From assembly GCA_937884975.1 (NCBI GenBank), contig CAKZZS010000065.1:1-54997 (forward strand): DNA of 54,997 nt. Reading direction: 5' to 3'. Numbering within the stretch: position 1 is the first letter of the stretch; each line of letters opens with the position of its first letter. Source of the DNA: an uncultured Clostridia bacterium. Lineage in GTDB: Bacteria > Bacillota > Clostridia > Oscillospirales > Acutalibacteraceae. The translations under genes were made by a program, and so were the position numbers. This document shows, one piece after another, positions 1 through 7,748 of this stretch. The notes under the pieces were generated by a model, which had not been told where the DNA came from, did no database searches, and worked only from the letters and a program-made list of their open reading frames with translations.

Positions 1-2050
1 AGGGGTTGAAATAGTACTGATAGGCAACGCCCTTTGCGTTCTTTATCTTCTGCCAACCGGTGAGCATGACTCCGTTGGAGGGATTGAAATAGTACTGATA
101 GGCAATGCCCTTACTGTTCTTTATCTTCTGCCAACCCGTAAGCATTACGCCGTTGGTGTGGAAGTAGTAGGTATACTTAACTCCCTTGGAATTCGCTATT
201 TTCTGCCAACCTGTTACCATACAGCCGTTTGTGCCGAAGTAATATCTGTACGAAACACCCTTTGAATTTTTAATATTCTGCCAGCCCGTGCGCATTGCGC
301 CGTCCGTACCGAGATAATGCTTATAGGTTTTACCGTCGCCTCGCGTGATATTCTGCCAGCCTGTCTGCTTCACGCCGTCAACATAGTAATAATACTTGCC
401 GTTTTCCTTTACAAAACCGGACTTGACATTTTCGTAGTCATCGGCGTTGAAGAAATCAACCTTATAGCTTAAAGAAACCTCATTTCCGAAACAGTCCTTA
501 AGACCTGAAATCACAACGGTATATACTCCCTGATAATCGCCCGTTGAGTCGGGGCGGAAAATAATACAGTTTGCAACCGCATAGTTATTGGTTTCAACCG
601 TGAAATACTTGCCGTCAGCGGTAATTGAATAGGTTTCACTGTTCGAGAAATTCCAGCTCTTTGAATCGGAAGCCCTTGTAATCTTTACCTTAACGTTCGA
701 AATATCGGGAGTCTGATAATACGCAGGGTTAAGCGTAACGCTCCACGCAGTGTCGTATGTGAAAAGCTGTGTCGGGAAATTACCGGAAGCCGGCCACGAA
801 ATATACTTGTAATCAACGGCGGCTCCGCTTGTATCCTGACATTTCTCATCAGTGTAGTATTTATACTGATAGCTGCTGTCGTAATAGGCGTTGCTGCTAT
901 TGACAGCAAAACCGAAACCGACCTTTGCCATAGTGGGATTCAGCTGCCAGCGGCGGTGTCCCATGACGGGAAGGTTGTTATCACCCTCGTCCTTCATAAA
1001 GCCGTCGGGAGTTGCCGTCAGGTGTCTGCCTGCGGAGATGTTGCTTGTCGATGTCGCGGAAGTGCCCTTTTCAAAGAAATCCGCACTCATATCGGACGGT
1101 TGAACCGGATAATGATCGAAATTTGAATTTGAAAGCAAAACCGCGCCGTACTGCGCCTGTGCATTTAAAGTCGAATCCATTGTAACGGAGGGCAGTCCCG
1201 CAATTCTTCTTAAAGCTGAAAGTCTGTTTGCGGCTGCCTGAAGATATTCGGCTTTAACTGTGCCCGTCTTATAAGAACCGCTTGTTACGGGTTGAACGTC
1301 AAAATAATCTGCATCCGTTGAAGGCTTGCTTTGGGGATTTGCAATAAGAAGCTTTGCAATTTCCGCCTTTGAAAGCTTACTCAAAGCAGTGCTTCCCGAG
1401 TTGAGGTAACCCTCATATCCTCCGGGCACAAGCGAGGAGGTATCCATAAATTTGCTTAAAGCAGTGGAAATCTGTGAAGCGGAATCCACTCCGTCGTTAG
1501 CGTATCGGATGTATTTCTTGCCGTTTTCACTGCTTATGAGAATAACAAAGCAGTGTGAAATGCTTTCACCGGTAACATTTGTCATATTGCCGTTGTTTTT
1601 TATATAGTGGCTGTACCATGTAGCAAGATAGCTCGCGTCGGCGTTATAATAAGACTTTTTAAAAACGCCCGAAGTATCATATCTCGAAGCAAAGCTTTTG
1701 ACATCTGCCTGATTTGACTTGCTAAACTCAATTGAAATGAAATTCAGTTTGTCGTTTTTTGCCCAAGAGGCAGCCGAAAGACTTTTGAAAAGCCTTGCCG
1801 AAGGATAGGTTTCGCCGCTCACACCGTAAAAAACAATAACGGTTGCTCCGCCGTCGGGAACTGTGTAACTGAAGGATGAGCTTTTACCCGTTGACGCGTC
1901 ATAAACCGTCGCATAGCTTGAATACAGGCTATTCGAAGCGCTTGTATCCTCTAATTTAATAAGCGTGTCAAAGCTCGCCGCAAACGCAGGCGTTACCAAC
2001 GCAACGGACAAAATAAGCACAAGAAAAACAGATAGAAGTTTTTTTGTCAT
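1..2050 (-). CDS. Secreted CAP-domain protein with C-terminal cell-wall-binding repeats, 3' end outside window
   Basis: The reading frame is open from an ATG at 2050 to the window edge (about 683 codons), so the C-terminus is missing. Residues 1-25 form a signal peptide (MTKKLL, hydrophobic core, then TPAFAA). Around residues 255-400 lies a CAP/SCP-like region with a conserved MGHRRWQLNP segment. From about residue 530 there are aromatic and glycine-rich repeats containing GWQKI and YYF, the pattern of choline/glucan-type cell-wall-binding repeats; at least five are visible. The last two visible copies are nearly identical in DNA with a 78-base period. It is probably an exported surface protein held non-covalently to the wall. 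CAP-domain function in bacteria is poorly known. It has its own promoter just upstream. Confidence 0.85.
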   Translation of the reverse strand, partial: MTKKLLSVFLVLILSVALVTPAFAASFDTLIKLEDTSASNSLYSSYATVYDASTGKSSSFSYTVPDGGATVIVFYGVSGETYPSARLFKSLSAASWAKNDKLNFISIEFSKSNQADVKSFASRYDTSGVFKKSYYNADASYLATWYSHYIKNNGNMTNVTGESISHCFVILISSENGKKYIRYANDGVDSASQISTALSKFMDTSSLVPGGYEGYLNSGSTALSKLSKAEIAKLLIANPQSKPSTDADYFDVQPVTSGSYKTGTVKAEYLQAAANRLSALRRIAGLPSVTMDSTLNAQAQYGAVLLSNSNFDHYPVQPSDMSADFFEKGTSATSTSNISAGRHLTATPDGFMKDEGDNNLPVMGHRRWQLNPTMAKVGFGFAVNSSNAYYDSSYQYKYYTDEKCQDTSGAAVDYKYISWPASGNFPTQLFTYDTAWSVTLNPAYYQTPDISNVKVKITRASDSKSWNFSNSETYSITADGKYFTVETNNYAVANCIIFRPDSTGDYQGVYTVVISGLKDCFGNEVSLSYKVDFFNADDYENVKSGFVKENGKYYYYVDGVKQTGWQNITRGDGKTYKHYLGTDGAMRTGWQNIKNSKGVSYRYYFGTNGCMVTGWQKIANSKGVKYTYYFHTNGVMLTGWQKIKNSKGIAYQYYFNPSNGVMLTGWQKIKNAKGVAYQYYFNP

Positions 2051-2082
2051 AGTTATTGCTCCTTTTGGTATATCTGAATTAT

Positions 2083-2111
2083 ATTTTATCATAATAATCG
2101 ATTTCTGTAAA
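2083..2111 (-). promoter_or_regulatory. Sigma-A promoter for the CAP surface protein
   Basis: On the minus strand TTTACA (2106-2111) and TAAAAT (2083-2088) are separated by 17 bases. An AGGAG-type site follows, ahead of the ATG at 2050. Confidence 0.65.
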
Positions 2112-2115
2112 CAAA

Positions 2116-2143
2116 AAGCGTATTCCAAAAAAGGAACACGCTT
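2116..2143 (-). terminator. Intrinsic terminator after prfB
   Basis: Read on the minus strand, GCGTGTTCC and GGAATACGC form a 9-pair stem with one G-U pair around a T-rich loop, followed by TTTTT. It lies just past the prfB stop codon. Confidence 0.75.
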
Positions 2144-2153
2144 CTTATTTAAA

Positions 2154-3275
2154 TTACATTGTGCCGAGCTTTTTCTGGGATTCCATTTTAAGGTACGCGT
2201 TAATAAACCCGTCAATATCGCCGTCCATAACGGCGTTGATATTGCCCATTTCGAAGCCCGTGCGGTTATCCTTGGCAAGTGTATAGGGCATAAAGACGTA
2301 TGACCTTATCTGGTTGCCCCAGCCGATTTCCTTCTGGTCGCCCTTGATATCGGAAATCTTGTCAAGGTGCTCTCTCTCTTTGATTTCAAGCAGCTTTGAC
2401 TTAAGCATTCTCATAGCGACCTCACGGTTCTGGTGCTGGCTTCTTTCAACCTGACACGAAACAACAATTCCCGTCGGAATATGCGTAAGCCTTACCGCAG
2501 AAGAGGTCTTGTTGACCTTCTGTCCGCCTGCGCCCGAGGAACGGTAAACGTCCATTTTAATATCCTCGGGATTTACCTCAACCTCAATGCTGTCGTCAAT
2601 TTCGGGCATAACCTCAAGAGACGCAAAGGATGTGTGGCGTCTTCCTGCCGCGTCAAAGGGTGACACGCGCACAAGGCGATGAATTCCCGTTTCACTCTTT
2701 AAAAAGCCGTAGGCATTTTCACCCTCAACAAGTATACTTGCGGATTTAATTCCCGCCTCATCGCCGTCGAGGTAGTCAAGCGTGCTGACCTTAAAATCGT
2801 GTCTTTCTCCCCAGCGGCAGTACATACGGAAAAGCATCTGCGCCCAGTCCTGCGCCTCGGTTCCGCCTGCGCCTGCATGGAAGGTGAGAATCGCGTTTTT
2901 ATTGTCATATTCGCCCGTAAGAAGCGTTGTAAGAGTCATTTCGTCAAGCTTTTTCTCAATATCCTCAACGCCCTTTGTGCACTCCTCAAGCAGGCTTTCG
3001 TCGCCCTCCTCATCGGCAAGCTCTATCATAACAAGTGCGTCGTCAAAATCGCCCTTGAGCTTTTCGTAGGAAGCAACCTTATTTTTAAGCGAGCTTGTTC
3101 TCTGGAGCACCTTTTGCGAATTTTCAAGGTCAGACCAAAAGCTCTCCTCTGCCGCCATATCCTCAAGCCTTTTAATTTCTTCCTTCATTTTTTCAAGGCC
3201 GAGCGCGTCGGACAAATCCTCAAGCGGCTTTTTATTTTCCAGAAGTCTTAATCTTAATTCTTCATACTGTAACAT
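2154..3275 (-). CDS. prfB: Peptide chain release factor 2
   Basis: Release factor 2 recognises UGA and UAA stop codons and triggers peptide release at the ribosome. The 373-residue protein carries the RF2 stop-recognition tripeptide SPF (in RVSPFDAAG) and the catalytic GGQ loop (SGAGGQKVNKTSS). The N-terminus is a predicted coiled-coil region. Many bacteria need a programmed +1 frameshift near codon 25 to make RF2. Here the frame is continuous from the ATG, so that autoregulation is absent. It lies 51 bases downstream of the M18 peptidase gene on the same strand and ends at a clear terminator. Confidence 0.97.
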   Translation of the reverse strand: MLQYEELRLRLLENKKPLEDLSDALGLEKMKEEIKRLEDMAAEESFWSDLENSQKVLQRTSSLKNKVASYEKLKGDFDDALVMIELADEEGDESLLEECTKGVEDIEKKLDEMTLTTLLTGEYDNKNAILTFHAGAGGTEAQDWAQMLFRMYCRWGERHDFKVSTLDYLDGDEAGIKSASILVEGENAYGFLKSETGIHRLVRVSPFDAAGRRHTSFASLEVMPEIDDSIEVEVNPEDIKMDVYRSSGAGGQKVNKTSSAVRLTHIPTGIVVSCQVERSQHQNREVAMRMLKSKLLEIKEREHLDKISDIKGDQKEIGWGNQIRSYVFMPYTLAKDNRTGFEMGNINAVMDGDIDGFINAYLKMESQKKLGTM

Positions 3276-3326
3276 AATTACCTCTCATTTCTTAATTGAT
3301 TTTTTTCGAACAAAGAAATGATTCAG

Positions 3327-4727
3327 TTACTTGAAGAATACGCAGAAGGCTCTGTAAGCCATATACAAATCCGTCTTTGCGATAATTTCAAACGGAGAGT
3401 GCATTGAAAGCACCGGAACGCCGAGGTCCACAACGTCGATGTCAAGGTCCGCAATATACTGCGCAACCGTTCCGCCGCCGCCGATATCAACCTTTCCAAG
3501 CTCGCCTATCTGCCATACAACGCCGTTTTCGTCAAGCATTTTACGGACTCTGCCCATAAATTCAGCCGAGGCGTCGGAGGAGCCTGACTTGCCCCTTGCG
3601 CCTGTGTACTTGGTGATGACTACGCCGTGATTCAGCTGCGAAGCGTTTCTCTTTTCAAAAACATCCGCAAAGGTTGTGTCAAAAGCGGAGTTTACGTCAG
3701 CGGAAAGGCATTCGCTGTTTCGTAAAGCAACCCACGGCTCAACGCCCTGCATTGTAGCAAGATCTGCAATAAAATACTTAAGATAAGCCGAGTGAAGTCC
3801 CGTATTTCCGACAGAGCCGATTTCTTCCTTATCGGTAAGAATTGAAATAGCGGTGTACTCGGGATTTTCTATGCCGAGAATGGCCTCCGCCGCAGGATAT
3901 GCGCAGCTCTTGTCATCGTGACCGTAAGCGCCGATAAGGCTTCTGTCAAAGCCGATATCCGTTGCCTTGAACGCAGGTACTATTTCAAGCTCCGCGGAAA
4001 GGAAATCCGTTTCCGTAATTCCGTATTTTCTGTTGAGAATTTTAAGAATATTAAGCTTAACCTTTTCACTGCCCTCGTCCTTTGAGAACGGACGCGAACC
4101 GATAAGAATATTAAGCTCCTCGCCCTTTATACCGTCTGCAAGAGTGCGCTTGTTCTGTTCACTTGCAAGGTGGGGAAGAAGGTCAGTGATTACAAACTGT
4201 GGATCGCCCTCGTCCTCACCTATTCTGACGGATACCTTTTCGCCGTCGGCTTTAACGACCACGCCGTGAATTGAAAGCGGAATTGCAGTCCACTGATACT
4301 TTCTTATACCGCCGTAGTAATGGGTCTTGAAAAGAGCCATTTCACTGTCCTCATAAAGCGGATTCGGCTTCAAGTCGAGGCGCGGAGAATCAATGTGCGC
4401 AGCGGCAATTTTGGCGCCGGAAGCAATGCTTCTTCTGCCGATAACCGCAAGAATAATCGACTTACCGCGGTTGTTGTAATAGACCTTGTCGCCTGCAACG
4501 TATTTTGCATTTGCGTCAAACTCAACGTAGCCTGCGTTCTTTGCCTTCTCTTCAAAATAGATAACGGCTTCACGCTCGGTCTTCGCCTCGTTCATAAACT
4601 CCTTATAGCCCTCCGAGAAATCGTCAGCCGCATTGATTACGTTTTCGCTGACAACATCACAGACGTGCTTGGAAGAATAGAAAAGTCCCTCTTTAAGAGA
4701 GTCAATTGCATTTTTCTGTTCAAACAT
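3327..4727 (-). CDS. M18 family metallo-aminopeptidase
   Basis: This 466-residue cytosolic protein has the full metal-binding set of the M18 (aspartyl aminopeptidase-like) family: His in AAHIDSPRLD, Asp in GAYGHDDKS, the Glu pair in TDKEEIGSVGNTG, Asp in SADVNSAFD and a C-terminal His in LSMHSPFEI. Such enzymes form large oligomers and remove N-terminal residues from peptides using two metal ions. Exact specificity (acidic or broader) cannot be read from sequence. A promoter sits directly upstream, overlapping the end of coaE, and prfB follows, so the two may be co-transcribed. The start ATG at 4727 is preceded by GGAGGT. Confidence 0.93.
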   Translation of the reverse strand: MFEQKNAIDSLKEGLFYSSKHVCDVVSENVINAADDFSEGYKEFMNEAKTEREAVIYFEEKAKNAGYVEFDANAKYVAGDKVYYNNRGKSIILAVIGRRSIASGAKIAAAHIDSPRLDLKPNPLYEDSEMALFKTHYYGGIRKYQWTAIPLSIHGVVVKADGEKVSVRIGEDEGDPQFVITDLLPHLASEQNKRTLADGIKGEELNILIGSRPFSKDEGSEKVKLNILKILNRKYGITETDFLSAELEIVPAFKATDIGFDRSLIGAYGHDDKSCAYPAAEAILGIENPEYTAISILTDKEEIGSVGNTGLHSAYLKYFIADLATMQGVEPWVALRNSECLSADVNSAFDTTFADVFEKRNASQLNHGVVITKYTGARGKSGSSDASAEFMGRVRKMLDENGVVWQIGELGKVDIGGGGTVAQYIADLDIDVVDLGVPVLSMHSPFEIIAKTDLYMAYRAFCVFFK

Positions 4728-4761
4728 ATATATTACCTCCGAAATAATTTCCCAATTTGTT

Positions 4762-4791
4762 AGTATATCACATCTTTATAATCATTATCAA
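4762..4791 (-). promoter_or_regulatory. Putative promoter for the M18 peptidase
   Basis: On the minus strand TTGATA (4786-4791) and TATACT (4762-4767) are separated by 18 bases. The -35 box overlaps the last codons of coaE. Confidence 0.55.
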
Positions 4792-5372
4792 GATAATCTT
4801 GAAATAATCTGCTCAAGTTCCTTTTTCAGGGAATAATCCCCGTAATTTCTGACCGTATAGGTACAGTTTTCGGTATAAAAGGACTCGTCCTTCTGGGCGT
4901 CAATGCGCTCATTCGCCTGACGCGCGGTAAGCTTGTCGCGTTTTATAATTCTTTTAAACCTCTCCTCACGGGGAGCCACAACCGCAACGGTAAAATCGCA
5001 AAGCTCGTTTTCACCGCTTTCAATTAAGGCGATAGCGTCAATTATTACCGCCTTTGCGCCCTGCTTCTCCTGCGCTTTCAATATGCTTTTAATCGCTTTT
5101 GTTACGGCAGGGTGAGTAATGGAATTTAACTTTTCCGTATTTTTAAAGGACGAAAACGCTTTTTTTGCAAGCGCCTTTCTGTCAAGAGCGCCGTCCTTGA
5201 AAATTCCGTTTCCGAACTCATTTTTCAGGTTTTCGAGCACTGTTTCGCTTGACTGAATAACGGTCTTTGCAAGCGCATCAGCGTCAATGTGATAGCAACC
5301 GTATTCCTTAAGAAGCTGCGCAACGGTGCTTTTCCCTGCGCCCGTCTGCCCGGTTAATCCGATAATAATCAT
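4788..5372 (-). CDS. coaE: Dephospho-CoA kinase
   Basis: It catalyses the last step of coenzyme A synthesis, ATP-dependent phosphorylation of the ribose 3' hydroxyl of dephospho-CoA. The 194-residue protein opens with the P-loop GLTGQTGAGKSTVA and a following YHIDAD segment. It also has the typical lid region (RIIKRDKLTARQANERI) and THP motif (SITHPAV). Its start codon overlaps the sua5 stop by four bases, indicating translational coupling. It closes the DUF951-prfA-sua5-coaE operon. No separate terminator was seen before the M18 gene, whose promoter overlaps the coaE 3' end. Confidence 0.95.
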   Translation of the reverse strand: MIIIGLTGQTGAGKSTVAQLLKEYGCYHIDADALAKTVIQSSETVLENLKNEFGNGIFKDGALDRKALAKKAFSSFKNTEKLNSITHPAVTKAIKSILKAQEKQGAKAVIIDAIALIESGENELCDFTVAVVAPREERFKRIIKRDKLTARQANERIDAQKDESFYTENCTYTVRNYGDYSLKKELEQIISRLS

Positions 5373-6388
5373 TTTCCTACCTCAATAATATTAAATCCGG
5401 CGGAGCGGATAAGTCGGTTATAAACCGCAAGTCCCATCCCTTTTAAATCGGGGCAGCGCGCATAAACCGTTTTCGCTCCCATTTCGTCAAGCTCCCGAAG
5501 CGAATCAAAAATGCGTTTTGCCTGGGACTGTCCGTCGTCGATTTTTCCGTATGAAAGGGCGTTTTTAAAATTCTTTTCCTCCCCGTCAAAGCAAAGCACG
5601 AAGCAGTTTTTATCCTTAACGAAATCGCAAAAGCCTTCAAGGCTTCCCTTTACAACTGTTATATCCGCCTTCGGAGCGTAGTGCTTGTATTTCATCCCGG
5701 GAGAAGCGGCTTTTTGCCCCTGTTCAAGCTTATTGAGGACCGCATTGTCAACATCAATTTTGCCTATTACAGACTCAATTTGTTCAAGCGTAACTCCGCC
5801 CGGTCTTAATAATCTCGGTTTTTCACCGACAAAGCTGATAACGGTTGATTCGACGCCGATTTCGCATTCGCCGCCGTCAATTATAAGAGGAATTCTTCCG
5901 TTCATATCCTCCATAACGTATTTCGCCCTTGTCGGGCTCGGAGAGCCGGAAAGATTTGCGCTCGGTGCGGCAAGCGGAACCGAACAGAAGGAAATAATAT
6001 CCCTTGCGTACTCGCTTTTCGGCATTCTTATTGCAACCGTATCGAGTCCGCCCGAAACGGCAGACGGGATTTTTCCGCTTTTTTTCATAATCATCGTAAG
6101 AGGTCCGGGCCAGAATTTTTCAGCCATAATTTTTACCTTTTCGGGTATCTCCTCAACAAGCCCGTCAAGCTGTGAAAGCTCGCTTATATGAACTATCAGC
6201 GGATTGTCCTGCGGTCTGCCCTTGGCAACAAAAATTTTTGCAACCGCCTTTTCGTCAAAAGCGTTTGCCGCAAGCCCGTAAACGGTTTCAGTGGGTACGG
6301 CAACTACCTCACCCGAAAGTATAAGCCGTTTTGCCTTCTCAAGAGCGTTTTTTCTATCTGTTCTTATGTCAATATATTCCGTATACAA
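5369..6388 (-). CDS. Sua5-type L-threonylcarbamoyladenylate synthase
   Basis: It makes threonylcarbamoyl-AMP from threonine, bicarbonate and ATP, the first step toward the t6A37 modification of ANN-decoding tRNAs. The 339-residue length fits the two-domain Sua5 form. A YrdC-like catalytic domain covers roughly residues 10-200 (VPTETVYGLAANAF, KGRPQDNPL, SANLSGSPSPT). A C-terminal Sua5 domain follows a linker with SPGMKYKHYAPKA. It begins one base after the prfA stop codon. In many Firmicutes prmC lies next to prfA and sua5; it is absent from this operon. Confidence 0.95.
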   Translation of the reverse strand: MYTEYIDIRTDRKNALEKAKRLILSGEVVAVPTETVYGLAANAFDEKAVAKIFVAKGRPQDNPLIVHISELSQLDGLVEEIPEKVKIMAEKFWPGPLTMIMKKSGKIPSAVSGGLDTVAIRMPKSEYARDIISFCSVPLAAPSANLSGSPSPTRAKYVMEDMNGRIPLIIDGGECEIGVESTVISFVGEKPRLLRPGGVTLEQIESVIGKIDVDNAVLNKLEQGQKAASPGMKYKHYAPKADITVVKGSLEGFCDFVKDKNCFVLCFDGEEKNFKNALSYGKIDDGQSQAKRIFDSLRELDEMGAKTVYARCPDLKGMGLAVYNRLIRSAGFNIIEVGK

Positions 6389-7462
6389 TTAACTTTCCTC
6401 TGCCTTCATTTTTTCTGCCGTATCGGCAGTTATAAGAGCGTCAATTATTTCATCAATATCGCCGTTCATTATTGCTTCAATTTTATAAAGGGTCAACCCT
6501 ATCCTGTGGTCGGATACTCTGCCCTGCGGAAAATTATAAGTCCTTATTCTCTCGCTTCGATCGCCCGTGCCGACCTGACTTTTTCTTTCTCCCGCAATTT
6601 CCTCGTGCTGCTTTTCGCGCTCGATTTCAAGAAGCCTTGAACGAAGCACCGCAAGCGCCTTGTCCTTATTTTTATACTGGCTTCTCTCGTCTTGACATTC
6701 AACAACCATACCCGTCGGCAGGTCGGTAACGCGAATTGCGGACGAGGTCTTGTTTACCTTCTGACCGCCTGCGCCCGAGGAGCGGAAAACGTCAATCTGA
6801 AGATCTGCAGGATTTAATTCGAAATCGACCTCCTCGGCTTCGGGAAGAACCGCAACCGTGACAGTCGAGGTCTGTATTCTGCCCTGACTTTCGGTTTCGG
6901 GCACACGCTGAACGCGGTGAACGCCGCTTTCGAATTTCAGGCGTGAATAAGCGCCGTCGCCGTCAACAAGAAAGCTTATTTCCTTATAGCCTCCGAGCTC
7001 TGTCGGGCTTTCGTTCATTATTTCTATTTTCCAGCCCTTGCTCTCGGCATACATTGAATACATCCTGAAAAGTGAATTTGCAAACAGAGCCGCCTCTTCG
7101 CCGCCTGCGCCTGCGCGAATTTCAACTATTACGTTCTTTTCGTCATTCGGGTCCTTCGGCAAAAGCAAAACCTTGAGCTCTTCTCTGCAAACGGCGAGCT
7201 TCTCCTTTGAAGAATCGTATTCCTCCTGCGCCATATCGCGAAAATCCTTATCGAGTGAGGAATCGGCAATTATCTGCTTCGCCTCCTCAAAATCGGCTTC
7301 GATTTTTTTATACTCCCTGAACTTTTCGACTACGGGAGTAAGCGACTTAAGCTCGCGCATAAGCTTCGTATAAAGCTCATTGTCCGAAACGGTTTCGGGT
7401 TGGCACAAAAGCTCGTTCACCTTTTCAAATCTGTCTTCAACGCTTTGTAATTTTTCCGTCAT
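6389..7462 (-). CDS. prfA: Peptide chain release factor 1
   Basis: Release factor 1 reads UAA and UAG. The 357-residue protein has the RF1-type recognition tripeptide PET (in RVQRVPETESQG), where RF2 has SPF, and the catalytic GGQ in SGAGGQKVNKTSS. Its ATG overlaps the stop of the upstream DUF951 gene by four bases. The next gene, sua5, starts immediately after its stop. This links termination and tRNA modification functions in one transcript. RF1 and RF2 genes lie within 5 kb of each other but in separate transcription units. Confidence 0.97.
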   Translation of the reverse strand: MTEKLQSVEDRFEKVNELLCQPETVSDNELYTKLMRELKSLTPVVEKFREYKKIEADFEEAKQIIADSSLDKDFRDMAQEEYDSSKEKLAVCREELKVLLLPKDPNDEKNVIVEIRAGAGGEEAALFANSLFRMYSMYAESKGWKIEIMNESPTELGGYKEISFLVDGDGAYSRLKFESGVHRVQRVPETESQGRIQTSTVTVAVLPEAEEVDFELNPADLQIDVFRSSGAGGQKVNKTSSAIRVTDLPTGMVVECQDERSQYKNKDKALAVLRSRLLEIEREKQHEEIAGERKSQVGTGDRSERIRTYNFPQGRVSDHRIGLTLYKIEAIMNGDIDEIIDALITADTAEKMKAEES

Positions 7463-7650
7463 ACCCTTTCACCGTCTCTGAAAATCTTTCTGATATTTTT
7501 TTCAACCCTGCCTCTTGGCAGCATTATTTCGTGAGCGCAGTTTTCACAGCGGATTTTGAAATCCATTCCTATTCTTTCCACAATAAATCTGTTACAGCCG
7601 CACGGATGCGGTTTTTTCATTTCAAGAACATCGTTTACTCTTACGTCCAT
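7459..7650 (-). CDS. DUF951 family small zinc-ribbon-like protein
   Basis: This 63-residue protein has the DUF951 pattern: an N-terminal VNDVLEMKKPHPCGCN, then a CENCAHEIMLPR segment. The cysteines (CGC and CENC) look like a small metal-binding ribbon. The family is common in Firmicutes and has no established function; a nucleic-acid-binding role is possible but unproven. It is the first gene of the operon with prfA, has a good AGGAGG site and lies directly behind a consensus-like promoter. Overlap with prfA suggests coupling. Confidence 0.85.
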   Translation of the reverse strand: MDVRVNDVLEMKKPHPCGCNRFIVERIGMDFKIRCENCAHEIMLPRGRVEKNIRKIFRDGERV

Positions 7651-7681
7651 AACTGCCCTCCTTTTATATAACTAAATATTT

Positions 7682-7710
7682 ATTTTACCATATTTTTCTT
7701 TATGTGTAAA
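7682..7710 (-). promoter_or_regulatory. Promoter of the DUF951-prfA-sua5-coaE operon
   Basis: Minus-strand TTTACA (7705-7710) and TAAAAT (7682-7687) are spaced by 17 bases, immediately downstream of the preceding terminator. Confidence 0.7.
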
Positions 7711-7714
7711 TAAA

Positions 7715-7738
7715 AAGAAGCATCCGAAGATGCTTCTT
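7715..7738 (-). terminator. Intrinsic terminator after the P-type-ATPase-like gene
   Basis: AAGAAGCATC and GATGCTTCTT form a perfect 10-pair stem with a CGAA/TTCG tetraloop. On the minus strand a T-run follows. It separates the upstream gene pair from the prfA operon. Confidence 0.85.
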
Positions 7739-7748
7739 TTGAGTATTT

